Shown piece by piece: positions 33,842 to 44,284 of a stretch of 64,000 nt of DNA. The stretch comes from Narthecium ossifragum. Taxonomy: Eukaryota; Streptophyta; Magnoliopsida; Dioscoreales; Nartheciaceae. The stretch is from the NCBI GenBank assembly GCA_963920575.1, contig OY986973.1:2502606-2566605 (forward strand). The letters are read 5' to 3'. The notes beneath the pieces were generated by a model. The model searched no databases. It had not been told where the DNA came from and saw only the letters and a list, made by a program, of their open reading frames with translations. The position numbers were made by a program, and so were the translations under genes. Every line of letters begins with the position of its first letter. The first letter of the stretch is position 1.

Positions 33842-34971
33842 TGAAATTAAATAGACCCTACGAATTACTCGAAAAATACGAAAGTAGATATAAGCAGGGA
33901 ATTAAATACGCAAGAAACAAGAGACACCCCATTTTTAACGTGGAAAAACCCTCACGGGAAAAAACCACAGATCCACTGCAGGACCAGGCAAAACCAATCC
34001 ACTAAAGAACAAGAGTACCGTTTACACAAGTTATGACGAACTCACTGTACCGACTCCTTGCATACACATATCGTCCTAAAACTTGCTCGACTTTTTGAAG
34101 CACGGTCCATAATTCTTATTTTCTAGATGAATTGCCTTCCCACCATCTTCAACTCTTCTCTCTCTCTCTTCCACGGCTCTCTCTCTCTCTCTCCTCCGTG
34201 TTCTTTTCTTCCGCCGGTCTCTTCTCTCCTCACTGTCTTTTCCTCTCCGGTCAACTTCACTGATCAACTATCTTTTCTCTCCTGTCAACTCCACTCTCTT
34301 CTCTTCACTCCTCTCAATCTTTTCCTCTTCGCAACCGTCAACTCTCTTCTCTCCTCTCTATCTTTTTCTTTTCCGTGACAGCCCAGCGAAGCTCTCCCTC
34401 TTCCTTAGCCGATCAATGAGTTCCTTTTCTCTCACCCGGTCAACTCTCTTCTTCTCTCCCTTCTCTCACTTCCGTGGCTCTCCTCTCTCTACTTCTCTTT
34501 CCTCTCTTTCCTCTCTTTCCTCTCTTTCCTCTCTCACGGCAACCGGTCAACTCTCTTCTCTCCCTCACTTTCTCTTTCTCTGCCGGTCTGATCTTTATCT
34601 CCCTTAATTCTTCATTTTAGCCGAGAGCCGTACTCCTCTATCCTCTGTTCTTCGTTGCCGCACCGGGAGCAACCTTGCCTCCTCTGTTTTTTTTCTGTAG
34701 CAGCCGAGTCCCCCTCTTCCGTATGCAGCCCCTTTATATTTGCACAGATAGCAACTAGGTTATTTATCCAGTCCGATTCCACTTCTCTCCAATCCAACGA
34801 TAATGATTAAACTTTGTCATTAACTTGATCTGACTTGAGCCAATTTGATCCAACTTGATCCAATTTACCTTCAACTAGTCTTGTATGAACCATATACCCA
34901 ATCTAGCTAATTTAAATACTAAATCAACAAAATTTGGCAACTTATATGAAATCTTAACATAATTCCTTACA
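33842..34971 (-). repeat. LTR 2 of the gag-only array
   Basis: 1,130 bp, same ends as LTR 1 and LTR 3 but clearly diverged, with a long CT-rich expansion at about 34130-34600. Its left border abuts a truncated Gag A (ggtttaggaccga|ttgaaatt), so the primer site and Gag N-terminus of interior A were deleted at this point. Confidence 0.85.
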
Positions 34972-36367
34972 ATCTCCCCCTTTGGCAATTTTGTGACAAA
35001 ACCATAAAGCTAAATACAAATCGCAAACTAAGAACAATCCTAATATGGTTCAATACAAGAACTAATATGAACTTGTCACCTGCATATGCATCAAACAAGA
35101 ATACCCGTGAAATGCATTGTGAAGATAAATTCAATTAAGTAATATATATATTTAGCTCCTCCTCAAGTCTAGCATATATTCAGCAACATATATTCAGCAT
35201 TGCAAACGATATATATATTCAGCATTGCAAACGATATACCACTCCCCCTTTTTGTCACAGATTGACCAAAGGAGCACTAAAGAAAATAACATGAAGGGAA
35301 ACTAGTGATTTAATTTAGCAAAGAAGACATAAATTCAGCAGATCAGGCCAAACCAGAGTGTCGCTCAGTAGACATAGGAAAACAGAATTCTCTCAAGCAC
35401 AAGCTTTGTATGCAGGAAAAATAAACATTGCCTTAACCAAAGACTGAACCACTTTTCAATCATCACATAGACATAGTAGGCATAAGAATGAATCGCCATA
35501 GGACAAAATACTCAGAAAATTGATACATATAGTGGACAACCAGTCATGGGTGTGTGTGTAACTTTCAAATACATAATGCAATGTCCACAACTACTTGAAA
35601 AATAAAAACTCGGGTTATCGACCAGGGGATTGTAAGTAGATTATGGAGACCTCAACTAATAAGGACTTTAAACTCAAGCCAGAACCCTTCATGATCAGTG
35701 TAAAAGGCCCCAATAGCATTGTGACGGCTTCACTCATGGGGAGGCAGCCTTCTCCCTTTTTCCTTTTTTTTTTGCCTTTTTTTCTTTTGCCTTTTTTTCT
35801 TTTGCCTTTTTTTTTAATAACAAGTGAAGTGATCATTGCACATTCACACAATGGGAAGCTTCGCTCTCATTTCCCGGCAGCCTTTTTCACATACATATAG
35901 GGTTAGCCTTAGCACATAGCATTAGGGGCCTGTATTGAGATTACACCCCTAAAAATTTCAGTCCCCATAAAATGTGAACATAATAGCGCAGACGATTTAA
36001 AATGATACAAGGAGGGTAACCCGATTTTCTATTCTCAAGGCTGTGAGCAAGGCACCACATACAAAAGTTGTGCACTGAATTAAATATCATGAGCTGAATG
36101 TCCAGAAAACAAGTATCAAAATTAGAGTACCGCCACAAGACCATCAAATCCATGCACATCTATCCTAAAGATGACAAAAAGAATCCAGATACAATGTATG
36201 TTTATCATTTATGCAATCACAGACCCAAAATATATATTTTTTTATTTTATATATATATATATACTCGTAAAGCAAACAACACACGAAACACAAAAAAAAA
36301 CTAAAAATAGCATAGACTGGGCAAATATAAACATTAAAACAGCCTAGTCTATGCCCAGATGAGGACA
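34972..36367 (-). other. Non-pol 3' part of interior B
   Basis: Counterpart of 28281-29656, with an (AT)n tract at about 36230-36262 and several T-runs interrupted by 'gcc' at 35757-35815. No pol-like sequence. Starts beside the polypurine tract of LTR 2. Confidence 0.5.
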
Positions 36368-38320
36368 TCAATCAATGAAAGACACCCCCTGAGCGGTCCT
36401 ACAGACATCAGGGGTATGTACGACAGAATTAGATATTGAGCCTCTCAAGTCACTCTTCCTAACCCAAATTGACCTTGTTTTCGAAGGTTTCACATAACTA
36501 ATATAGTTACGCATAACAGGCATGCAGAAAGAATTTGAATTAGAAGTAGTAGGAAACATGTTATGAAAGTACTGAGTTCGCCTCACAGGCACATGCTTGG
36601 TGAAATTCATAGAAGTAGGAAACCCAATAAGCTTATAGCACAAAGGCCTAATATGTCCTACTTTACCACAAAAATGACAAGTAGGAAATTTTCTTTTAGG
36701 CATAGCATGAGAAGAAACACTCATAGTAGGTAAAGTATTTTCAGCTCTAATAAATTTAACTGTGGAGGAGTTTAATATACCTTTGCCTCTAGAATTAGAG
36801 GACTCACCAACATAGCCCAATCCAAATTTTGCAGGGCTGATCCTTTGAGCTCCCAATATTTCATCCAATTTTTGTGTACCTGCATTCATCTTCTCGACCA
36901 ATTAATTAGAAACATTGAGTTTTTCTTCAGAAGATTTAACTTTATCAACTAGTTCAGTTATTGACACTTCAGAATCATGCAAGTCTTTTCGGCATTTTTC
37001 AAGTTCAACTTGAAGAGAGTCATTTTCAGATTTTGCTTTAGTCAACTCAAGTTCAATAACAACTCGTTCTTTGTCCGAAACTTTAAGCATCATTTTCAAT
37101 TCAGATCTAGATTTCTTCAACTCATCATACTTATCAGCCAAGTCATTGTAAGCATTATTGACTTTTCTATATAGTGCACGAATAGTCTCAGCATCTTTAT
37201 CAGCTAAATCATCATCAGACTCAGAATCAATGTCATCAATAGAATAATAAGCATTATTAATAATAGCAGAAAAAGCAGTAAAATTATTCGAATCATCATA
37301 CTCATATTCATCCTCATTAGAGTCAGAAGAATCAGTGTCATCCCAAGTCACTTTCAAAACTTTACCTCTTTTGTCATTGTTTCTAGTATCATTTTTACTA
37401 GGACAATCCTTAGCAATGTGCCCTATTCCATAACACTCATAGCACCTCACTGTCTTAGCACGAGATTTCCTTTCAAACTTTTCATCAGTTTTTCTTTCAT
37501 TAGAGCTTTTAGAAAATTCTCTATTGTTCTTGCCTTGATCTAGCACTAAGGTTTTTAGATTTTTCTTTCTCATAATCTCCTTAAGGCGTTCGGTTAACAA
37601 AGCCATCTCCTCAGAATCACTAGAGTCACTGTCAGAATCTCTATTAACCTTTAAAGCGAGATTTTTCTGTTTCCTTGGACGCTCAAAAGTAGTTTCATAA
37701 GTCTGTAATGCACCAACTAGATCATCAACATCAGTATTATCAATATCCCTACTTTTCTCAATTGCAGTAACCTTAGGTCTAAATCTTTCAGGTAGAGATC
37801 TCAAAATCTTCCTAACAATTTTGGATTTTGACATAGGTTCACCAAGATTATGACAAGAGTTAACAATATCACTCAACTTAGCATAAAATTGATCAAAAGA
37901 TTCATGCTCATCCATACGCAGAAGTTCAAAAGAAGTCATAAGACGTTGAAGCTTAGCAATTTTAACCGAAGAGGTACCCTCATGAGTAACTTGAAGAATG
38001 CGCCATGCATCCCTAGCAACCGTACAGGTGGAAACTCTCCTAAACTCTTCAACAGTCAAAGCACTATGAATGGCATTCATTGCTTTATTATTCCATCCAC
38101 TCTCTTCCAATTCCTTCTTATCCCAGGAAGTAAAAGGTTTAGATCCAGTCACATTATCTATAGTAATAGTAGGGTGAGTCCAACCTGACATAACAGACAT
38201 CCAAACTTTATCATCAAGGAATTTTAGAAAGATGGTCATATGGGCTTTCCAATAGGCATAATTAGAACCATCAAATAAATGTGGTCTAACAGAGGACCCT
38301 CTTTCTCGGGGTAAATCCAT
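36368..38320 (-). pseudogene. Gag B (UBN2 type) with one in-frame stop
   Basis: 650 codons in one frame, broken only by a TAA at 36902-36904. The N-terminus (MDLPRERGSSVRPHLFDGSN, then YAYWKAHMTIFLK) and UBN2 domain run to about residue 220. They are followed by an acidic Ser/Asp-rich region, zinc knuckle 1 (CYECYGIGHIAKDC, near 293-306), a coiled coil, the stop, and zinc knuckle 2 (CHFCGKVGHIRPLC). Gag forms the virus-like particle that packages retrotransposon RNA. With pol absent the element would depend on another element's enzymes. The stop replaces sense codons present in Gag A, so it is a recent lesion. Confidence 0.88.
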
Positions 38321-38389
38321 GGGTGCTATATGTCGCTAGGATCACTTTCAGTCTTCTAGCCTTAAAGTTTAGCAATTATATAAAGTACT

Positions 38390-38401
38390 GCTCTGATACC
38401 A
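38390..38401 (-). promoter_or_regulatory. Primer-binding site (tRNA-Met type)
   Basis: The minus strand reads TGGTATCAGAGC two bases from the end of LTR 3, the standard initiator-methionine tRNA primer site of plant LTR retrotransposons. It fixes the minus-strand orientation and shows that LTR 3 is the 5' LTR of interior B. Confidence 0.9.
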
Positions 38402-38403
38402 AT

Positions 38404-39960
38404 TGAAATTAAATAGACCTCACAGATTACCTGAAATACGTGGAAGCAGATATATGGAATAAATCAAGCACACACAAGAAGGAAGACACGATTTTTAACG
38501 TGGAAAAACCCTCACGGGAAAAAACCACGGATTCACCACAGGACCAGGCGAAATCAATTCACTAAAAAGCAAGAGTATCGTATACACAAGTTAACAAGAC
38601 TCACTGTACTGACTCCTCAGATAGTGATACACGTCGTCGTCCTCGCACTTGCTCGACTCCTCGAATCACGATCCACAACTCTTCTTTTCTTCATTCATCG
38701 CCTCCGCATGTACCTTCTCACGCCGCTTCATTACACCTCAATATCGTTGTCACCCACGTAACCGCCAAGAGTCGCAGCACCAAACGTTGCCTGGTCCTGC
38801 AGAGCAACGCTTTCTCTACGCTCTATCTTTTCACTTAATCATCTCCGTCACTTTTTCCATCATTAATGCCATGCTCATTAATGCACTATCATTAATGCCC
38901 TCTCATTAATGCCACTCTTCTCCATTTTCCTTTCTCTGATCACCAAGCAGCCGAGTGTCGCCCTCCTCTTCTCTAGCGTATCAGCAAAGCAATGCCCTTA
39001 GGGATGGCAAAATTGACCGCCCCGCTGGATAACCGACCCGATTCGCACCGATGGGGACGGGTATGGTATAGATTTTTTACCCGTGGATACGGGTATGATT
39101 TACAAATTTAAAATCCGCGCGGGTACGGGGCGGATTATGGTATTGGGTAATATCCGCCCCGCCCCGCATATCCGCCCCGCCCCCCACTAAATGTTGGTTT
39201 GGTGGATTTTAAAGAGTGTATTTTTGTAATAATACTCTAATAAAGACTAATTGTTGATGAGTGTTTGGTGAATCTAGATTTTAAAGACCGAATGTTGATA
39301 ATAGTTTGGTGGATTTAGATTTAGATTTTAGAGGCTTAATACTAATTGAATGGTTTTTTTAGGTTTTGCGGATAACTGCGGATTGCGGGTAATATTCGCG
39401 TACCCGCGGGGATGGTTATGGTCCGAGATCCCCATTATCCGCGCGGGGATGGGGCGGTTATGGTATGGGCGGAGGAGTGCGGGGACGGGTATGGTATTTC
39501 CAATATCCGCCCCGATCCGCCCCGTTGCCATCACTAAATGCCCTCATCTTCTTCCGCTCGCTGTCGCTCTTCCCTTTTTCTCCCTTAATTCCTCATTTTC
39601 ACCGAGAGCACGTCACACCGCGGCCGCCATCTCATCTATCTCTTTTCCCTGTTTTTCCGTGGCCACACACTCTGGATTCTGCAATCCTCTTCATATAAGC
39701 AGCGGGCATTCAAGTCAATTAAGCATTATGATATCCACCGTTTGATTATCTTCAAGGTCTAATCCAATATCAGTGATTAATCCTGATTAGTAATTTGATC
39801 AAACTTGAACTAGCTTGATGTGACTTGAGCCAATTTGATCCCACTTGATCTAATTTGTCTTCAATTAGTTTTGTATGAACCATAAACCCAATCTAGCTAA
39901 TTTAAATATTAAATTAACAAAATTTATCAACTCATATAGAATCTTAACATGATTCTTTAC
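38404..39960 (-). repeat. LTR 3 (5' LTR) of the gag-only array
   Basis: 1,557 bp, of which 546 are a hAT MITE plus its target duplication, leaving about 1,011 bp closely like LTR 1. The outer end stops at gattctttac, one base short of the usual TACA, next to unrelated sequence. Confidence 0.85.
38999..39536. mobile_element. hAT-type MITE (538 bp) inside LTR 3
   Basis: Ends TAGGGATGGCAA and, inverted, TAGTGATGGCAA, with a perfect 8-bp duplication aatgccct (38991-38998 and 39537-39544). LTR 1 has the empty site. The interior is rich in gggtacgggg/ccgcccc runs that pair across the element. No transposase. Confidence 0.92.
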
Positions 39961-40410
39961 GGAGGTTCTTAGCCCTAGGGCTTAATTAATCAAAACAAAA
40001 AAACATCCATTTGATAAAGTGGCCATTGTTTGATTGCAACCAAATCGAGAACACAACGTATAGTGACTAATTTGGCGACTAGGGTGAATGTTTCATGGTG
40101 GTGAAGACCTTCAGTTTGAATATAACCCTTTGCGATCAAGCGAGTTTTGTATCGCTCAATAGATTTATCAGATACCTTCAATTTGAATATAACCCTTTGC
40201 GATCAAGCGAGCTTTGTATCGCTGAATAGATTTATTATAACGATATTTAATTCTATACACCCATTCGCTGCCAATGGGTACTTTACCATGAGGAATGGGA
40301 TCTATGACTATGGCCCAAGTCTTGTTCCGTTCAAGTACAAAGACAGTGCAGTATACTCTTGGAAGATAAATACAAATCATTTGGATAATAGTAAATGTTC
40401 TAAGCCACTT
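39961..40410 (-). mobile_element. Copia remnant, 5' continuation
   Basis: The minus strand keeps reverse-transcriptase start sequence (IPHGKVPIGSEWVYRIKY, SIQRYKARLIAKGYIQ in two partly duplicated stretches), matching 45480-45760. It continues the remnant at 25930-27286 across the inserted array. It runs directly into the LecRK-3 upstream region. Confidence 0.8.
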
Positions 40411-40567
40411 GTTCTGACCTCCATCATACATCCGGGGATGGACACCCACGTTGGGTGCTGCAGGACCATACACGGAATCATCAATCAGTCCCATAGCATG
40501 TATGGAAACAAGAAGATCTGAAACCATGGCGGCAGACCTTTGTTCTACTTTTTTGCGAAGTAGAGCC

Positions 40568-42553
40568 ATGGTGTGGAAGTTCTTGGCCTGTTTCCTTCTC
40601 CTGATCAATCTCACATCAGCAGACGGAGATGATGATTTCGTCTTCAACGGATTCGCCGGCGCCAACTTGACCATCGACGGCCTCGCTTCGATCACTCCGG
40701 ATGGCCTCCTCAAACTCACCAACGACACGAGTCAGATGAAGGGCCATGCCTTCTACCCGGTGCCGCTGCACTTCAGCAAAACTCCCGGCGGCGGCCAAGT
40801 CTCCTCCTTCTCCACCACCTTCGTGTTCGCTATAGTCTCCGAAATGGCCGGCATCAGCGGCTTCGGTCTGGTCTTCTTGATCTCTCCTTCCACGGACTTC
40901 TCCTCAGCTCTACCGACCCAGTACTTAGGCCTCTTCAACACCAACAACAATGGCAATACGAGTAATCACGTCGTCGGCGTCGAGCTCGACACGATTCAAA
41001 ACAATGAATTCCAAGACATCGACTTCGACCATGTCGGCATCGACATCAACAGCCTCACTTCCATCGTCTCCCACCACGCCGGCTACTATAACGCCACCGG
41101 CGGGTTCACGAACTTGAGCCTCATCAGCGGCCAGAAGATGCAAGTATGGGTGGACTACGACGGCCCGACAATGGAGCTTAACGTCACCTTAAGCCCTATC
41201 AACATGGAGAAGCCCCAACGCCCTCTCCTATCTTCTAACATCAATCTCTCGACCATTCTATTGGATCCCATGTATGTTGGCTTCTCTTCGTCAACTGGCC
41301 CTCTTCTTACCTCTCACTACATCCTCGGATGGAGCTTCAAGATGAATGGCCCCGCCCGAGCTCTTGATCTCGCATCACTTCCTTCGCTCCCTCGGACTAG
41401 TGAAAGAAAGGGGGATTTAATATGGCCTTACGTTCTTGGGGCAGCAATAATCATGCTATTGATTGTAGCCGGCGCCATCTACATGGTCAACAGGAGAAAG
41501 AAATATGCAGAGTTGCTGGAAGATTGGGAGCACGAGTACGGCCCGCATCGGTTCAAATTCAAAGATCTATTCTCGGCGACGAAAGGATTCAGGGAGAAGG
41601 AGCTTCTTGGCATAGGTGGCTTCGGCAGGGTGTACAGAGGCGTGCTACCTGGTTCTAAACTGGAGGTTGCAGTCAAGAGAGTCTCCCATGAATCGAGACA
41701 GGGGATGAAGGAGTTCATAGCAGAGATCGTTAGCATCGGTCGCCTCCGGCATCGGAACTTAGTGCAGCTCTTGGGATACTGCCGGCGCAAAGGGGAGCTC
41801 CTCTTGGTGTACGAGTTCATGCCGAATGGCAGCCTAGACAAGTACCTCCATGATAGTAGCATGCCAGCTCTGGACTGGTCTCGTAGGCTTCGTATAATCA
41901 AAGGGGTGGCTTCGGGACTTCTCTACTTGCATGAAGAGTGGGAGCAGGTTGTGATCCATAGAGATATTAAAGCTAGCAATGTGCTGCTGGATATCGAAAT
42001 GAACGGGAGACTGGGAGACTTCGGACTTGCTAGACTGTATGACCATGGCACAGATCCTGATACGACGCATATCGTCGGGACGATGGGCTATCTAGCGCCG
42101 GAGATGGCCTTAACCTGGAAGGCGTCGACCCTCACCGATGTGTTTGCTTTCGGCGTTTTCGTTCTGGAGGTCGTCTGCGGGCGGAGGCCTTTGAAGGCGA
42201 GCTCGCAGAAGGAGGAGCTGATTCTAGTCCAATGGGTGGTGGAGAGTTGGCGGAGGGGGTCGTTGCGGGAGACGAGAGATCCGAGGCTTGGAGATCAGTA
42301 CAAGGTGGAGGAGCTGGATCTGGTGCTGAAGCTGGGGTTGCTCTGTTCTCATCCGCTCCCGGCTGCTCGGCCGAGCATGAGGCAAGTGATGCAGTACTTG
42401 GATGGCGATGCACCGCTGCCGGAGCTGTCTGCCACGTACTTGAGCGTCAGCATGACCTCAATGCTACACAATGAGGGGTTTGATGATTATCTTATATCGT
42501 ATCCTTCTGGTCCTTCCACGGTGACGGCCTGTACTCTGTCCGGTGGCCGGTGA
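40568..42553 (+). CDS. L-type lectin-domain receptor kinase (LecRK-3), intact
   Basis: 661 residues from MVWKFLACFLLLINLTSA, with the same layout as LecRK-2: signal peptide, legume lectin domain with VELDT, N and HVGIDIN, one membrane helix, and an RD kinase with GIGGFG, AVKRV, HRDIKASN, DFGLARLYDHG and GYLAPEMALTWKAST. The frame is open upstream to 40451, with a second good ATG 14 codons before. Differences from LecRK-2 are few and mostly conservative (IDFDH for IDDDH, SIVSHHA for SNVSHHA, losing one N-glycosylation site). The near identity, including both flanks, marks a recent tandem duplicate. The 3' flank runs into an assembly gap at 42794, so what follows is uncertain. Confidence 0.93.
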   Translation: MVWKFLACFLLLINLTSADGDDDFVFNGFAGANLTIDGLASITPDGLLKLTNDTSQMKGHAFYPVPLHFSKTPGGGQVSSFSTTFVFAIVSEMAGISGFGLVFLISPSTDFSSALPTQYLGLFNTNNNGNTSNHVVGVELDTIQNNEFQDIDFDHVGIDINSLTSIVSHHAGYYNATGGFTNLSLISGQKMQVWVDYDGPTMELNVTLSPINMEKPQRPLLSSNINLSTILLDPMYVGFSSSTGPLLTSHYILGWSFKMNGPARALDLASLPSLPRTSERKGDLIWPYVLGAAIIMLLIVAGAIYMVNRRKKYAELLEDWEHEYGPHRFKFKDLFSATKGFREKELLGIGGFGRVYRGVLPGSKLEVAVKRVSHESRQGMKEFIAEIVSIGRLRHRNLVQLLGYCRRKGELLLVYEFMPNGSLDKYLHDSSMPALDWSRRLRIIKGVASGLLYLHEEWEQVVIHRDIKASNVLLDIEMNGRLGDFGLARLYDHGTDPDTTHIVGTMGYLAPEMALTWKASTLTDVFAFGVFVLEVVCGRRPLKASSQKEELILVQWVVESWRRGSLRETRDPRLGDQYKVEELDLVLKLGLLCSHPLPAARPSMRQVMQYLDGDAPLPELSATYLSVSMTSMLHNEGFDDYLISYPSGPSTVTACTLSGGR

Positions 42554-42793
42554 TCGATTGATGAAAGGTTGTTTTTCTGGATTTGCTAGTCTGAAGGCTG
42601 CTGCAGCGAGCGGATCATAACAAGACTGTTTCAGGAAACAGGTATCTCCTAGCATGAATCGCCCAACTCTGAAGGCCATGCGATGCAAGGGACCAATGAA
42701 AGTTGTAGGCTGTGACCAATTAGTCATGTCACTCTATGGAAATATCCAAACAAATTGGAAGGTTTTTTTTTTTAGTTATAGACTGCATGTGTC
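42554..42793. repeat. Shared 3' flank of LecRK-3
   Basis: Matches 23822-24060 and 56828-57063 and stops at the N gap. Confidence 0.7.
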
Positions 42794-42993
42794 NNNNNNN
42801 NNNNNNNNNNNNNNNNNNNNNNNNNNNNNNNNNNNNNNNNNNNNNNNNNNNNNNNNNNNNNNNNNNNNNNNNNNNNNNNNNNNNNNNNNNNNNNNNNNNN
42901 NNNNNNNNNNNNNNNNNNNNNNNNNNNNNNNNNNNNNNNNNNNNNNNNNNNNNNNNNNNNNNNNNNNNNNNNNNNNNNNNNNNNNNNNNNNNN
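42794..42993. other. Assembly gap (200 N)
   Basis: Exactly 200 Ns. The sequence changes from LecRK 3' flank to a GC-rich, unrelated segment across it, so material may be missing or misjoined here. Confidence 0.99.
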
Positions 42994-43131
42994 GCCGGCC
43001 ACCTCCCCCCCTTCCCGATCCGGCGTCTCCGAGCGGAGCAGCGGGTCGATGGGGTCTAGCAGCCCAGCGCAGTCATCTCGCCCGTGGATCTCGTGCCACC
43101 TCTCAGCCAGGCTTCCACCAGCGCCGGACTG

Positions 43132-43401
43132 CTACTGCTGCGAGAAACCCTCCTCCTTGTCTTCTTCTTCTTGCTGATCTCGTCCCAGCTCGGTGATGAT
43201 CGAGGAGATGGACTCGTCCTTTGTTGCAGCTGAGACATGGAAGCACCGTGACTTCGATGTAGTACTCGTCTTCAGGAGCGTTGCTACTGCAGCACTTCTT
43301 CTGATGGTGGGAAGAGAATTAATGGAGAGTTGTGTAGGGAGAAGAGGATCATGAGGGCAAGGTGTTTGAGATATGATCAGCTTGGGTTGTGGGATAGCCA
43401 T
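43132..43401 (-). CDS. Hypothetical 89-residue protein, possible plastid-targeted first exon
   Basis: An ATG-started minus-strand frame in locally GC-rich DNA. The first half is rich in Ser, Thr and Pro with few acidic residues, like a transit peptide, followed by a CFHVSAATKDESISSIITEL stretch and an acidic tail with EEEDKEE. I do not recognise the protein. It may be the first exon of a gene whose remainder lies in or beyond the gap at 42994, or a chance frame. Codon composition differs from the AT-rich DNA to its right. Confidence 0.35.
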   Translation of the reverse strand: MAIPQPKLIISQTPCPHDPLLPTQLSINSLPTIRRSAAVATLLKTSTTSKSRCFHVSAATKDESISSIITELGRDQQEEEDKEEGFSQQ

Positions 43402-43439
43402 GGCGATCGATAATGGCAGGAGAGGAGGAGATTAAAGAT

Positions 43440-43935
43440 GGTCTTCTAAGAAAAGAGAAAAGAGAAAAGAGAAAAGAGAAAAGAGAAAAGGGAAAAAAGA
43501 AAAGGGAATACTGATGCAACGATGCTACGATGTTACGATGGACCAAAAAGAGAAAAGAGAAAAGAGAAAAGAGAATTCTTGCATGCAACCGTCAAAAAAT
43601 AGTGGACTAGATCACCAAAAAAGAGAAAAGAGAAAAGAAAAAAGAGAAAAGAGAAAAGGGAATACTGATGCAGCGATGCTACGATGCTACGATGGACTAA
43701 AAAGAGAAAAGAGAAAAGAGAATTCTGGAATGCAACCGCGAAAGTAGTGGACTAGATCACCAAAAAGAGAAAAGAGAAAAGAGAATTCTGGAATGCAATC
43801 GTCAAAAAATAGTGGACTAGATCACCAAAAAGAGAAAAGAGAAAAGAGAAAAGAGAATTCTAGAATGCACTTGAATGCAACCATAAAAAGTGGTGGACTA
43901 GAACACCAAAAAGAGAAAAAGAGAAAAGAGAAAAA
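43440..43935. repeat. GAGAAAA simple repeat with a 65-70-bp minisatellite
   Basis: Runs of gagaaaa/agagaaaa alternate with units containing 'gaattctggaatgcaac...aaatagtggactagatcacc', about four diverged copies at 43560-43910. Two copies also carry 'ggaatactgatgca(a/g)cgatgctacgatg' (43505, 43659). No gene. From 43936 to 44284 the DNA is AT-rich and unassigned. Confidence 0.85.
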
Positions 43936-44284
43936 AAAAAAATACTCGAAAAATTAATTAAATATTGGAACTATCACATTTAAAAATTAATTAACTACAA
44001 ATGCATTTAAAACTTGGCACATATTCAAAGGAAAAATTAATTAAAAGTATTGGAACTATCACATTTCACCATGCAAAATGCATTAATACTTGGCTGATTT
44101 CATGACCACATTAATAGCAAGGGTTAGAAAGGTCCTAAAATTAAATATAACCACCCATAACTACCATAACTGATGAAAATTGGTGCTTAACCCTTAAATC
44201 TAATGACATGGGTGTACCCATCAACAAGTTACACAAAAATGGTGTAACTTCCAATTATCTATAAAAAAAAAGCCAAAAAAAAAG

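Larger units (their letters stand above)
27287..39960 (-). mobile_element. Three-LTR, two-interior array of gag-only retrotransposons
   Basis: Order on the + strand: LTR (27287-28280), interior A (28281-33841), LTR (33842-34971), interior B (34972-38403), LTR (38404-39960). Both interiors encode only a UBN2-type Gag on the minus strand; no protease, integrase, reverse transcriptase or RNase H was found. LTRs are TG...CA on the + strand, with polypurine sequence (tctccccctttg) beside the first two and a tRNA-Met primer site beside the third. The array splits an older Copia remnant. The 5-bp flanks (gagat at left; ggagg at right) do not match, so it is not a single clean insertion. Confidence 0.85.

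Noticed and set aside
34127..34607. Several Ser/Leu/Phe-rich frames
   Set aside because: They arise from the CT-rich low-complexity expansion in LTR 2 and have no protein character.
42654..43196. Long frames across 42794-42993
   Set aside because: They also run through Ns; only the sequence outside the gap is evidence.
43349..43747. Lys/Arg- or Phe/Ser-rich small frames
   Set aside because: Products of the GAGAAAA simple repeat.
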